A stretch of 34,796 nt of DNA from positions 1-34,796 of the forward strand of contig JAFUUZ010000006.1 in the NCBI GenBank assembly GCA_017471285.1, read 5' to 3'. The stretch comes from Paludibacteraceae bacterium. Its GTDB lineage: Bacteria; Bacteroidota; Bacteroidia; Bacteroidales; Paludibacteraceae. Position 1 is the first letter of the stretch, and each line of letters opens with the position of its first letter. Position numbers and translations under genes: made by a program. Below, piece by piece: positions 7,575 to 14,774 of this stretch. The notes beneath the pieces are model-generated. The model did not search any database, had not been told where the DNA came from, and saw nothing but the letters and a program-made list of their open reading frames with translations.

Positions 7575-8039
7575 ATGCGAATAGAGAACGATATATTGAT
7601 TCCCGAACTGGCACGACTGCTCGCTGAAGGAAAAGAAGTGCGTTTCACGCCTTCCGGCGTCAGCATGCGGCCGTTTATCGAAGGAGACAAAGACTCTGTC
7701 GTTCTCTCGCCGCTGGATAGCTCGCCTAAGAAAGGAGATCTCCTTCTCGCGGAGACAAATGCTTCGGATGGACAGAAGAAATATGTTTTGCACCGGCTGA
7801 TTGACATAGAAGGAGCAGAGACAAGCGAACCGTTATATATCCTCATGGGAGATGGAAACCTCTCCGGCACGGAGTCATGTACCCGTGCAGGTATCATCGG
7901 ACGCGTAACGCGCATCGAGACCCCTTCCGGTCGCACCAAACCTCTCACCCGAGGCAGACTGTGGCTGCGCCTCAAACCACACCGCTCCTTCCTCCTCAAA
8001 CTATACCGCCACACCATACTCAAATGGCTGTATAGTTAA
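7575..8039 (+). CDS. S24/S26 family (signal-peptidase-like) serine peptidase
   Basis: This 154-residue protein carries the S26 boxes: G-V-S30-M-R-P, with S30 as nucleophile; a G-D at 54-55; V-L-H73-R; and M-G-D-G-N at about 91-95. His replaces the usual general-base Lys of bacterial signal peptidase I, as in the SipW/ER-type enzymes. No membrane-spanning segment is obvious, so it may be cytosolic or peripheral. The ORF is open 35 codons further upstream, but I choose the ATG at 7575 because it has an A-rich leader and begins at the conserved region (R-I-E-N-D). The next gene encodes a PqqD-like protein; such pairs are common in Bacteroidota and occur in RiPP-like loci, which suggests leader-peptide cleavage, though that is inference. 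Confidence 0.8.
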   Translation: MRIENDILIPELARLLAEGKEVRFTPSGVSMRPFIEGDKDSVVLSPLDSSPKKGDLLLAETNASDGQKKYVLHRLIDIEGAETSEPLYILMGDGNLSGTESCTRAGIIGRVTRIETPSGRTKPLTRGRLWLRLKPHRSFLLKLYRHTILKWLYS

Positions 8040-8090
8040 ATGAACAAATAAATTGTAAATGGTAAATGGTAAATGATAAAATTGTAAATG
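8040..8090. repeat. AAATGGTAAATG junction repeat
   Basis: The gap between the S24/S26 peptidase stop and the PqqD start holds tandem 7-8 bp units (AAATGGT, AAATGGT, AAATGAT, AAATTGT). Other copies of this family lie at 17020-17055, 18997-19036, 19483-19519, 19677-19714 and 21150-21186, in inverse orientation and matching the direction of transcription there. Confidence 0.75.
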
Positions 8091-8095
8091 GCTTT

Positions 8096-8380
8096 ATGAA
8101 AACAATCGAAGGATTCAAACTCCGCAAACTGGGCAACGAGTATATCTTGGTAGGCGAGTCAATGGCACTCATCAATTTCAACAAGATGATCACCCTCAAC
8201 GAGACCGCCGCTTTCCTTTGGGAGAAAGCGGAAGAACTAACCCGTGAGAAAGGTTGTTTTGATGCGCAGGCGCTCTGCAAGGCTCTCTGCGCAGAGTTTG
8301 ACGTCGCGCCCCAACAAGCCATGACGGACATCTCTGCTACTATCGACTCATGGCGTGAAGCAGGAATCATTGAAGCGTAA
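8096..8380 (+). CDS. PqqD family protein (RiPP recognition element-like)
   Basis: This 94-residue protein matches the PqqD fold: an N-terminal beta region (F-K-L-R-K-L-G-N-E-Y-I-L-V), then N-E-T-A-A-F-L-W-E at about 35-43, the usual signature at the start of the helical part, followed by helices. PqqD-like domains bind leader peptides and present them to modifying enzymes. An ATG ten codons upstream (M-V-N-D-K-I-V-N-G-F) comes from the preceding repeat, so I use the ATG at 8096. No radical SAM enzyme, cyclase or lasso-type protein is visible in the window, so its partner is either the S24/S26 peptidase or encoded elsewhere. It is the last gene of the unit, followed by a repeat array and terminator. 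Confidence 0.8.
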   Translation: MKTIEGFKLRKLGNEYILVGESMALINFNKMITLNETAAFLWEKAEELTREKGCFDAQALCKALCAEFDVAPQQAMTDISATIDSWREAGIIEA

Positions 8381-8402
8381 ATTCTTTATAATTTACTCAG
8401 GG

Positions 8403-8540
8403 GACATTTACGACTCATTTACGACTCAAATAAGACTCAAAACAAGACTCAAAATTAGACACAGAACAAGACAGCAAGCAAGGGGCAAGTAAGGGGCAAA
8501 TAAGAGTCAAATAAGAGTCAATTAAGGGTCATTACGACTC
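8403..8540. repeat. 11-bp periodic repeat array
   Basis: Twelve units of 9-12 bp, mostly 11, each begin with GACTC or a near variant: GACTCATTTAC, GACTCAAATAA, GACTCAAAACAA, GACTCAAAATTA, GACACAGAACAA, GACAGCAAGCAA, GGGGCAAGTAA, GGGGCAAATAA, GAGTCAAATAA, GAGTCAATTAA. The unit changes gradually along the array. It lies in the transcribed tail after the PqqD-like gene and before the terminator. Confidence 0.8.
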
Positions 8541-8550
8541 CTCGGCTTTA

Positions 8551-8577
8551 AAGAAGGTTAAAACGCCTTCTTTTTTT
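8551..8577 (+). terminator. Rho-independent terminator of the protease/PqqD unit
   Basis: AAGAAGG (8551-8557), an 8-nt loop and CCTTCTT (8566-8572) form the stem, merging into a run of T residues to 8577. It closes the plus-strand unit that began at the promoter at 4398. Confidence 0.8.
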
Positions 8578-8743
8578 GTGCCTTTCGGAACCATAATGTT
8601 GCATAAACATGTCGCATATTTCGATAATAAATGCACAATTGCGAAAAACGGGAAAAAATACATGTTTTACAACATACAAAAGTGTCGCTTTTTAAGAAAC
8701 GGCTATATATCCTTATTATTCGCGCGAGAAAAGTGTGTATAAA

Positions 8744-8775
8744 TTTGCGTGTTTCAAAGAAAAATCTTAATTTTG
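8744..8775 (+). promoter_or_regulatory. Bacteroidota-type promoter for the 869-residue surface protein
   Basis: TTTG (8744-8747), a 20-nt spacer starting CGTGTTTC and A-rich afterwards, then TAATTTTG (8768-8775) followed by CACCC. The start codon is about 113 nt downstream, a longer leader than usual. A second TAAATTTG at 8830-8837 lacks a properly spaced TTTG. Confidence 0.7.
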
Positions 8776-8894
8776 CACCCGTTTTTGGCTCTATTTGTTA
8801 TCAAAACACACATAGAACCTTAAAAATAGTAAATTTGCAAACTTGACTTTGCAAAAACAACAAAACAAGTCGAATTTTAAGATACAAAAAGAAT

Positions 8895-11504
8895 ATGAGA
8901 AATCTCTTCACAAAAATAACCCTCCTTCTCTGCGCTCTCCTGCTGAGTGTCAATATGTTGGGAAATACAGTTTCTTCTGCAAATTCAAGCAGTGATGTAA
9001 AAAATGGCAAGATAGAGATGAAAGGAAATCACGCCACGTTTTATTTATCAAATATCTCTAAATACGAAGAAAACTGGCGGAGTAGTTGGGCGTATGTCAT
9101 AGGAACAGTAAAAAAAAGCAGTTCAAAGACACTTACATTATCTTGGACTACAGATGGAGATTATGACATCAAAGTAACAAATATCCGGTTCTATGCTAAA
9201 GCATATACATCTGGAGAATGGGCAGTACACAATGGGAAAATTATAGTAGCAGGCTCTGAGTATACAATAGGGACAATACGCATAGAAACAGGAGGTTTTG
9301 ATGAGATAAATGAGTCAGGTAATTTTACAAGTGATATAAATATTGTCTGTAAAAATAATGAAAGTGGCGGTCTAGGTTATTCTTTTGATTATTTTATTAA
9401 AGATATAACAATCACTTATACAGCAACTCCTAAAATCAAAACCAAGAAAGGAAATGTCGAGGTCACAATTTGCCCTGAGGCTCCCAAGACGATAGATTTA
9501 AATACATGTCTTACAAATAAAGATAACCACTTAAGTTATACTTTCTCTTGTACTGCAGAAGGCGCAAATATTGAAGAAACCACTTTTTCTGCATCGAGAA
9601 TAGGCGATTATACGGTGAATGTCTCGGTGGAAAAGAAGTCAAACTGTCATGAGGCTGCTTCGACTACTTTCAAAGTTACCGTAACTCCTGCAGCATTGAC
9701 CCTAACTGCTCCTACGGCAAGTGATATTACTTATCGTCAAGCATTAAGTGCCTCGGATCTAACAGGAGGTTCTGCCAAGGTGGGGTCTTGTGTTGTTGAT
9801 GGTTCGTGGGCATGGAAGGCGTCTACTACGGTTCCCTCTATGCCGGGAGATGATCAACCATTCCCGGTGGTGTTTACTCCTTCTGAAAACGCAGGTAATT
9901 ATACTAACTTTGAAACAACAGCATCAGTGGATGTTAAGCGCGCACGGTTTGTTTTTGACGGAAGTGGAGATGAAGCAGACGATCCAAATCATGTTACATG
10001 GTGTTATGATGACAACTGGGAAGAAAATCACATACCCGGAAGTGTGGACGAAGTACTTATCGAACATAATGTGGTTATTCGTCAGCAAGTATCGGCATAT
10101 AGTGTGACGATCAATGAAGGCGATACGCTAACTATTATGCCTACCGGCGGTCTCACTGTGGGTGCGGGTGGTATAATAGGCGCGACTACCGGTAATTTGA
10201 TTTTGAAAGCCGGAACAGAAGGTGAGACCAAAGGCCAAACAGGCTATCTCCGTATCTCTCCTGAATACACAGGCGCAATGCCTGAAGCCACAGTGGAATT
10301 GTTCTCTATTGGATATTATAATAAGGCAGAAAGAGAAACGCAAAAAGCAGCATGGCAAGTTGTAGGCGCTCCTATAGCTGATGCCGGAGTTGCCGCTAAA
10401 TCTGTTTACACCAAGAGTTGGATATACAGTTGGGATGAAGCTACCAACAATTGGGTTAACAATCGAGCTACGCTGACATTCTCTCCGTTCGTGGGATATG
10501 AAACTACGCAATATAAAGATGCCGCCGGAATGAAATTATCATATACAGGAACATTAGTTTCCGGAGCAGGAGAAAGAACGGAAGATTTGACTTTCTCTAC
10601 AGACGGATACAATGCGCTGGCTAATAGTTATGCTGCTCCGATAGACATTTCTCGGTTCTCTACATCGGACTTTATAAATGCAGAACCGACCATCAGTGTA
10701 CTGAATACGGGAACACAAGAGCAATCGGAGAATCCAGGTGAGGATGTCAATGCCCCCGGCAAGTTCCTGTCTATTCCTGTTGCAAACGCTGCAGAAATGG
10801 CTTCGACATTCGGTTATCCTTTAATTATTCCATCTATGCAAGGATTCTTTGTCAAAGCTACCGGTAACGATGCAAAGATCAAATTAGATTATAATCGTTT
10901 AGTCTGGAATGCAAACTACTCTGATTTGCGTGAGAACAAACCTCTCCGCGCCCCGAAGAATACGAAAGACGAGCAGGAAGAATTAGGATCACTGAAAGTG
11001 ACGATTACTGCTAATGGTTGGACCGATCACGTATATATTTTAGAGTCTGAGAACTATGATGATATGTATGAGAGCGGCTATGATGCCCGTAAAATGATGA
11101 GCGGTGACATGGATATCTACACGATAAATGGAGAAGAGCAATTATCGGTCAATGCTACCAACAGTATTATAGGAACGCGCGTAGGTGTGCGTACGGGCGA
11201 GGAGACTGCTTACACATTGCTGTTTACTCATCTGAATAGCGAGACAGAAATAGCATTGTTAGACAGCGAAACGGGTGAAACAACAGATATTAACGAAGGA
11301 ACGGAATATACATTCTTTGCAGCTCCGGAAACGGAGATCACTGAGCGCTTCTATATCGTAGAGCGCAGTAATGCACCGGAAATCGCTACGGATGTGGATA
11401 ATGTATCCGGCGAAACGAAAGTGCAGAAGTTTATCAAGAATGGCCAGATGTATATTCTGAAGAATGGCGTGTTATATAACGCTACGGGCGCTGTAGTACG
11501 CTAA
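8895..11504 (+). CDS. Large secreted surface protein with C-terminal sorting tail
   Basis: This 869-residue protein has a signal peptide (L-L-L-C-A-L-L-L-S-V-N-M-L-G, cleavage near residue 23), an N-terminal beta-sandwich domain (about 25-180), Ig-like repeats (about 185-350; T-F-K-V-T-V-T-P and S-A-S-D-L-T-G-G), a stretch starting D-D-N-W-E-E-N-H-I-P-G that looks like a right-handed beta-helix or autotransporter-like region (about 370-470), and a long C-terminal part without a recognised enzyme motif. The last 22 residues (K-F-I-K-N-G-Q-M-Y-I-L-K-N-G-V-L-Y-N-A-T-G) match those of the M6 protease and the interrupted protein. This is the usual layout of Bacteroidales adhesin-like surface proteins. 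The start is the first ATG with an A-rich leader after the promoter. Function is unknown; no catalytic residues were identified. Confidence 0.85.
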   Translation: MRNLFTKITLLLCALLLSVNMLGNTVSSANSSSDVKNGKIEMKGNHATFYLSNISKYEENWRSSWAYVIGTVKKSSSKTLTLSWTTDGDYDIKVTNIRFYAKAYTSGEWAVHNGKIIVAGSEYTIGTIRIETGGFDEINESGNFTSDINIVCKNNESGGLGYSFDYFIKDITITYTATPKIKTKKGNVEVTICPEAPKTIDLNTCLTNKDNHLSYTFSCTAEGANIEETTFSASRIGDYTVNVSVEKKSNCHEAASTTFKVTVTPAALTLTAPTASDITYRQALSASDLTGGSAKVGSCVVDGSWAWKASTTVPSMPGDDQPFPVVFTPSENAGNYTNFETTASVDVKRARFVFDGSGDEADDPNHVTWCYDDNWEENHIPGSVDEVLIEHNVVIRQQVSAYSVTINEGDTLTIMPTGGLTVGAGGIIGATTGNLILKAGTEGETKGQTGYLRISPEYTGAMPEATVELFSIGYYNKAERETQKAAWQVVGAPIADAGVAAKSVYTKSWIYSWDEATNNWVNNRATLTFSPFVGYETTQYKDAAGMKLSYTGTLVSGAGERTEDLTFSTDGYNALANSYAAPIDISRFSTSDFINAEPTISVLNTGTQEQSENPGEDVNAPGKFLSIPVANAAEMASTFGYPLIIPSMQGFFVKATGNDAKIKLDYNRLVWNANYSDLRENKPLRAPKNTKDEQEELGSLKVTITANGWTDHVYILESENYDDMYESGYDARKMMSGDMDIYTINGEEQLSVNATNSIIGTRVGVRTGEETAYTLLFTHLNSETEIALLDSETGETTDINEGTEYTFFAAPETEITERFYIVERSNAPEIATDVDNVSGETKVQKFIKNGQMYILKNGVLYNATGAVVR

Positions 11505-11543
11505 TAAAATCCCCTCGGGACGAGGGCATAAAAAAGTATTAGT

Positions 11544-12107
11544 TTGAAAAAGGTATTTACAATAATAACGTGTTTGCTGTGTGCGTTGTATGCCTCTGCG
11601 CTGAGTTATGCGTCCCCATATAAGGGCGCAGGACGAAGCGGATATATCCATACTACAATGCACAGGTCGCAGAGTTATTCCCATTCCGGCATAACCACTA
11701 TGGCGCAGGCCCCAATGGCTACTATGGGCTCTACAAGTGCGATTACCCGTGGAATGGCAAATAGCAGCGATGCAGTATCCGCGAATCCGTTTGATGTGCG
11801 CGGCATACAGACATCGGCTTCCGCTATTCAAGGAGGAGTCACGACATATGATACAGGAAGCCATTTTTCCCCCCGGCGTTCTAATACTCCCGGGCATGGA
11901 GAGCCAAACCCTGATTGTGAACATTGCATCGATGAAAATGGAGATGATGTTTGCGATATTTGCGGATGTGATTTGCTTGACGGCTGTACGTGTGACTCAT
12001 GTACGTGTGATGTCCCGCTAACCGATGGAAAAGAAGTCTGGATGCTGATCGCCGCGATGGCAGCGGCGTACGGAGCATACAAAAAACGGACATCAACTGT
12101 ACAGTGA
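11544..12107 (+). CDS. Secreted Cys-rich protein with C-terminal membrane anchor (TTG start)
   Basis: This 187-residue protein begins at TTG: K-K-V-F-T-I-I-T-C-L-L-C-A-L-Y-A-S-A, a good signal peptide, is only complete from there, and no ATG fits. A low-complexity Ser/Thr/Met-rich segment (about 30-110) precedes a Cys cluster at about 124-155 (C-E-H-C, D-x-N-x-D-x-x-C-D-I-C-G-C, C-T-C-D-S-C-T-C-D), whose D-x-N-G-D pattern resembles Ca-binding loops fused to a zinc-ribbon-like C-x-x-C. The end is P-L-T-D-G, a hydrophobic helix and a basic tail (Y-K-K-R), like a small cell-envelope sorting or anchoring signal. It follows the 869-residue gene by 39 nt and is probably co-transcribed. Function unknown. 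Confidence 0.75.
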   Translation: MKKVFTIITCLLCALYASALSYASPYKGAGRSGYIHTTMHRSQSYSHSGITTMAQAPMATMGSTSAITRGMANSSDAVSANPFDVRGIQTSASAIQGGVTTYDTGSHFSPRRSNTPGHGEPNPDCEHCIDENGDDVCDICGCDLLDGCTCDSCTCDVPLTDGKEVWMLIAAMAAAYGAYKKRTSTVQ

Positions 12108-12114
12108 CGTCCGT
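12081..12114 (-). terminator. Terminator of the DUF4861 unit inside the opposing gene end
   Basis: On the minus strand ACGGAC (12114-12109) and GTCCGT (12091-12086) pair, with an inner TCA/TGA pairing, followed by six T residues (12086-12081). It would stop transcripts of the minus-strand gene ending at 12146. It overlaps the last eight codons of the plus-strand gene. Confidence 0.6.
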
Positions 12115-12115
12115 A

Positions 12116-12137
12116 ATGGTAACGAGATGGTAACGAG
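12116..12137. repeat. Direct 11-bp repeat ATGGTAACGAG x2
   Basis: Two perfect adjacent copies fill most of the 38-bp gap between convergent genes. The unit length equals that of the array at 8403-8540. Confidence 0.75.
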
Positions 12138-12145
12138 AATGAGTG

Positions 12146-13240
12146 CTATTTGAGCCCTTTTACCCACTTCTTTAAATAAGCAATCCACTCTTCGGCAGTC
12201 TTTGCCACGGGGTGGTTTTCTTTTGTCGCTCCGCAGCAAGTAAGGTAGAAGTGTGCGGTCGCGCACATTTGTGATTTGTGAGTTGTGATTTGTGAATTTA
12301 ATATGCACAAATTGTTCTGCTTGTCATGAACGATTTCTCCGGCAAACTCTTTGGGAATAAAGACACCCAGACCGACGGTCTCTTTGGCGTACTTGGCGCT
12401 GTCGTTGACCGGCCAGTCCGTGCCCCATGAAGCCAGCAGAACGCCGTTCGGAAGAATAATAGATACCGTATCCTTGCCTCCCTTTGCCGGAATAGTCTGC
12501 ACGCCGGTACAGAGTCCTTCTATCGGCTCGGAACAGACTACATCGCACCGCATATCGCGGTGACCGGCTTTCATCGTATAGCGGACATTAAGGTCAATAC
12601 ACTGACCGCTGTCGCTGTAAGACTGCTTTGCTGTTGGCACTTGCCATCCTTTAACGGCTATCTCAACGGCAGCCTGTTCCTTTTGGGAGGTTACAATCCG
12701 CTCGCTGCGCTCGGCTACAGGCTCAATATGAATCTGTTTCTTGCCGTTCCAGTATTTGACAGAACCTACCCCTACCGTTCCGCTCACGCGGAGGATGTCG
12801 TCGCCGTAGCCTGCGGCTAACAGACTGTCATTAGGATACCAATGACTCTGCGCCAGCTCCAGCTGCGGCGTGCGTTTGCAATAAGGGTCAATGGTCTGTT
12901 TCTTGTCGAAATAGATGCGGTATGCCATCAGTTCGCTTTCCACCGCCACACCGTGATGGTGCAGCGAATGATAGACGTCTTCCTTCTCATCGGTAGAGAC
13001 CCATTCCGTAATGGGATAGCAATGGCGCGTCTTGCCTTCGGCATAAATAACTTTATACCCCTCCTTGACGGAGTCGGCGGGTGTGCCGATCTTCCAAAAA
13101 GAAGTGGCTACCCGCGGGGCGCACCCCGCGAGTAGTAAGACCACTACGTTCAAAGTCAAAAGACCGCTAACGCTCAAAGAAGAAAGAGTCTTTCGGCTTT
13201 CGACTTTTGTCTTTTGACTATTATTTGTTAATCGTGACAT
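12146..13240 (-). CDS. DUF4861 family lipoprotein (pectin-degradation associated)
   Basis: This 364-residue protein carries the DUF4861 signature around residues 91-116 (Y-H-S-L-H-H-H-G-V-A, then S-E-L-M-A-Y-R-I-Y-F-D-K-K-Q-T-I-D). Members sit in polysaccharide-utilisation regions for pectin- and ulvan-like glycans; no activity can be assigned from sequence alone. A lipobox L-A-G-C40 makes it a likely periplasmic or outer-membrane lipoprotein. The first 45 codons are encoded by repeats (see 13106-13219), so signal and lipobox look repeat-derived; the family-like part starts at about F48-W-K-I-G. Another heptad repeat at 12266-12303 encodes N-S-Q-I-T-T-H-K-S-Q-M inside the body. The start ATG overlaps the last 20 nt of the GH28 gene, so translation is coupled to GH28. 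It ends with TAG and a terminator at 12081-12114. Confidence 0.8.
   Translation of the reverse strand: MSRLTNNSQKTKVESRKTLSSLSVSGLLTLNVVVLLLAGCAPRVATSFWKIGTPADSVKEGYKVIYAEGKTRHCYPITEWVSTDEKEDVYHSLHHHGVAVESELMAYRIYFDKKQTIDPYCKRTPQLELAQSHWYPNDSLLAAGYGDDILRVSGTVGVGSVKYWNGKKQIHIEPVAERSERIVTSQKEQAAVEIAVKGWQVPTAKQSYSDSGQCIDLNVRYTMKAGHRDMRCDVVCSEPIEGLCTGVQTIPAKGGKDTVSIILPNGVLLASWGTDWPVNDSAKYAKETVGLGVFIPKEFAGEIVHDKQNNLCILNSQITTHKSQMCATAHFYLTCCGATKENHPVAKTAEEWIAYLKKWVKGLK
13106..13219. repeat. Composite repeat region encoding the DUF4861 N-terminus
   Basis: On the plus strand it reads as a GC hairpin (GCGGGGCGCACCCCGC), then AGACC-ACTACGT-TCAAAG, then AGACC-GCTAACGC-TCAAAG, and finally heptads of TTTCGACTTTTG. 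The two AGACC units carry short near-palindromes. All of it is within the coding frame on the minus strand. Confidence 0.75.
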
Positions 13241-14774
13241 TTTCTACTGTCGGTGCAAGCGAGAACGCTTCGCCCTTCTGAGCTTGGATATTCACATTGT
13301 CAATGACCAGTCCGTTCGTCTGGCGGAAGAGCGCACCCTCGGTGGCGCTCATCGTGATATTGCGCAGCGTTACATTCTGGATCTTCATCTCCGGCAGACC
13401 GTTGAAATAAATGGCGCGTTTGATGTTTTTACCCGTTACGTTCTCAATCACGATATTCTTGAACGCAGGTGTCTCTTCGCTTGCTTCCGGAGCCTCTGCA
13501 TTCATGCGGGCTGCCAGTTCCTCTTCGGTCTCTTCTCCGGCTCCTTTGCCGCCGTAGAAGAGATCAAACAGCAGACCTTCGTTCGGGATATTAGCCATAT
13601 TCACGTCGCGGATATAGATGTTCTCTACCACGCCTCCGCGGCCGCGGGTGCTCTTGAAACGCAGACCTACATCGGTACCGATATAGAGGTTGTTGCTTAC
13701 CTGTACGTTCTTAATGCCGCCGGACATCTCACTGCCGCATACAAAACCGCCGTGACCGTGGTAAACGACACAGTCGTCCACTACTACATTCTCCGTCGGG
13801 ATACCTCTGTCGCGGCCGGGTTTGTCCTTGCCGGACTTCATACAGATAGCGTCGTCGCCTACGTCAAACGAGCAATGAGAAATAACAACATTTTTGCAAC
13901 TCTCTACATCCACGCCGTCGCCGTTCTGGCTGTACCACGGGTTGCGGACATTGAGATCGCGCAGAATCAGGTTCTCGCAGCACATCGGGTGGAGGTTCCA
14001 TGCCGGCGAGTTCTCAAACGTAACGCCTTCCAGCAGGATGCCTTTGCAATCAACGAAATGCAGCATTACCGGACGGAGGAACGATTTGACTACTTGCCAG
14101 AGGCTGTCGTCGGTGATGACGGGCACGTTCTGGTCCACGCAGTAACTCTGCGCCAGGATAGAAGCGCTGTCCGGATACCAGATATCTTTGTCGGTCACTA
14201 CGCCGCCTTTCTCCTGCAGGTGTTTCTTCCATTGTCCGGGAGCCATCTTGCTCTTCTTCAGCGGACGCCACCAGTCGCCGTTGCCGTTGAAGGTACCATG
14301 ACCGGTGATGGCGATATTTTCCGCGCCGCGTGCATTCAGCGGACTGGTGCAGCGCTTGGTGGGAATGCCCTCGAACCACTCGTCGTAGATCTCATACAGG
14401 TCCAGATCGTGGCTGAAGATGATAAAACTATTCTTCTCCGTGTACAGACGTACATTGGATTTGAGCGTGAGCGGAGCCGTCGTGTAGATGCCGGCAGGGA
14501 TAACTACCGTACCGCCTCCTGCCTCCGTACATTCGTCAATGGCTTTCTGGATCGCCTCGGTGGCTAATACAGCACCGGTGGGATCAGCCCCGTAATCCAG
14601 CACATTGTACGTGCGGCTCGGGAAAGAAGGTACTTTCACTTTCGGCATCTCGAATGATGCCGCTTTGGTTAAAGCGTCGATGTCGCGCTGCCTGGTTGTT
14701 TGATACTGCGGCGCAGAACTACATGCGCCTAAAACTGCTGCGGCAAGCAGCAAAAGAGAAAATGGGTGTTTCAT
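13221..14774 (-). CDS. GH28 polygalacturonase-type glycoside hydrolase, lipoprotein
   Basis: This 517-residue pectinase-type enzyme has a parallel beta-helix and the GH28 catalytic motifs: N284-G-D286, G-D307-D308, G-H341-G and R372-F-K374, which together form the active site for hydrolysing alpha-1,4-galacturonan or related rhamnogalacturonan links. It starts at the ATG at 14774, giving a lipoprotein signal with lipobox V-L-G-A-C18; the 25 codons upstream belong to truA. The N-terminal Y-N-V-L-D-Y-G-A-D segment at 56-64 is the common start of beta-helix pectinases. The start ATG overlaps the TGA of truA, and the next gene is a DUF4861 protein. An unusual neighbour set for a glycan gene is described in the findings. 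The sugar substrate is probably pectic but not provable from sequence. Confidence 0.93.
   Translation of the reverse strand: MKHPFSLLLLAAAVLGACSSAPQYQTTRQRDIDALTKAASFEMPKVKVPSFPSRTYNVLDYGADPTGAVLATEAIQKAIDECTEAGGGTVVIPAGIYTTAPLTLKSNVRLYTEKNSFIIFSHDLDLYEIYDEWFEGIPTKRCTSPLNARGAENIAITGHGTFNGNGDWWRPLKKSKMAPGQWKKHLQEKGGVVTDKDIWYPDSASILAQSYCVDQNVPVITDDSLWQVVKSFLRPVMLHFVDCKGILLEGVTFENSPAWNLHPMCCENLILRDLNVRNPWYSQNGDGVDVESCKNVVISHCSFDVGDDAICMKSGKDKPGRDRGIPTENVVVDDCVVYHGHGGFVCGSEMSGGIKNVQVSNNLYIGTDVGLRFKSTRGRGGVVENIYIRDVNMANIPNEGLLFDLFYGGKGAGEETEEELAARMNAEAPEASEETPAFKNIVIENVTGKNIKRAIYFNGLPEMKIQNVTLRNITMSATEGALFRQTNGLVIDNVNIQAQKGEAFSLAPTVENVTINK

Larger units (their letters stand above)
8381..8894. other. 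Intergenic region with array, terminator and promoter
   Basis: This 514-bp stretch contains the 11-bp periodic array (8403-8540), a Rho-independent terminator (8551-8577) and the promoter (8744-8775) of the next unit. Short frames in it (for example 8631-8846) cross these signals and look non-coding. Confidence 0.75.

Noticed and set aside
8403..8540. CRISPR array
   Set aside because: Units are only about 11 bp and contiguous without spacers; no cas gene is near.
8631..8846. 71-codon frame in the gap before the 869-residue gene
   Set aside because: It crosses the promoter at 8744-8775 and has an AT-driven composition.
11505..11543. CCCTCG/CGAGGG hairpin (11512-11526) as a terminator
   Set aside because: On the plus strand no T-run follows; the downstream gene probably shares the transcript.
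13284..14567. 427-codon open frame on the plus strand opposite GH28
   Set aside because: It is an antisense shadow of the GH28 gene, whose catalytic motifs and coding signal are clear on the minus strand; the plus-strand translation resembles no protein family.
12146..14774. A complete polysaccharide-utilisation locus
   Set aside because: No SusC/SusD pair, sensor or further carbohydrate enzyme is present around GH28 and DUF4861.
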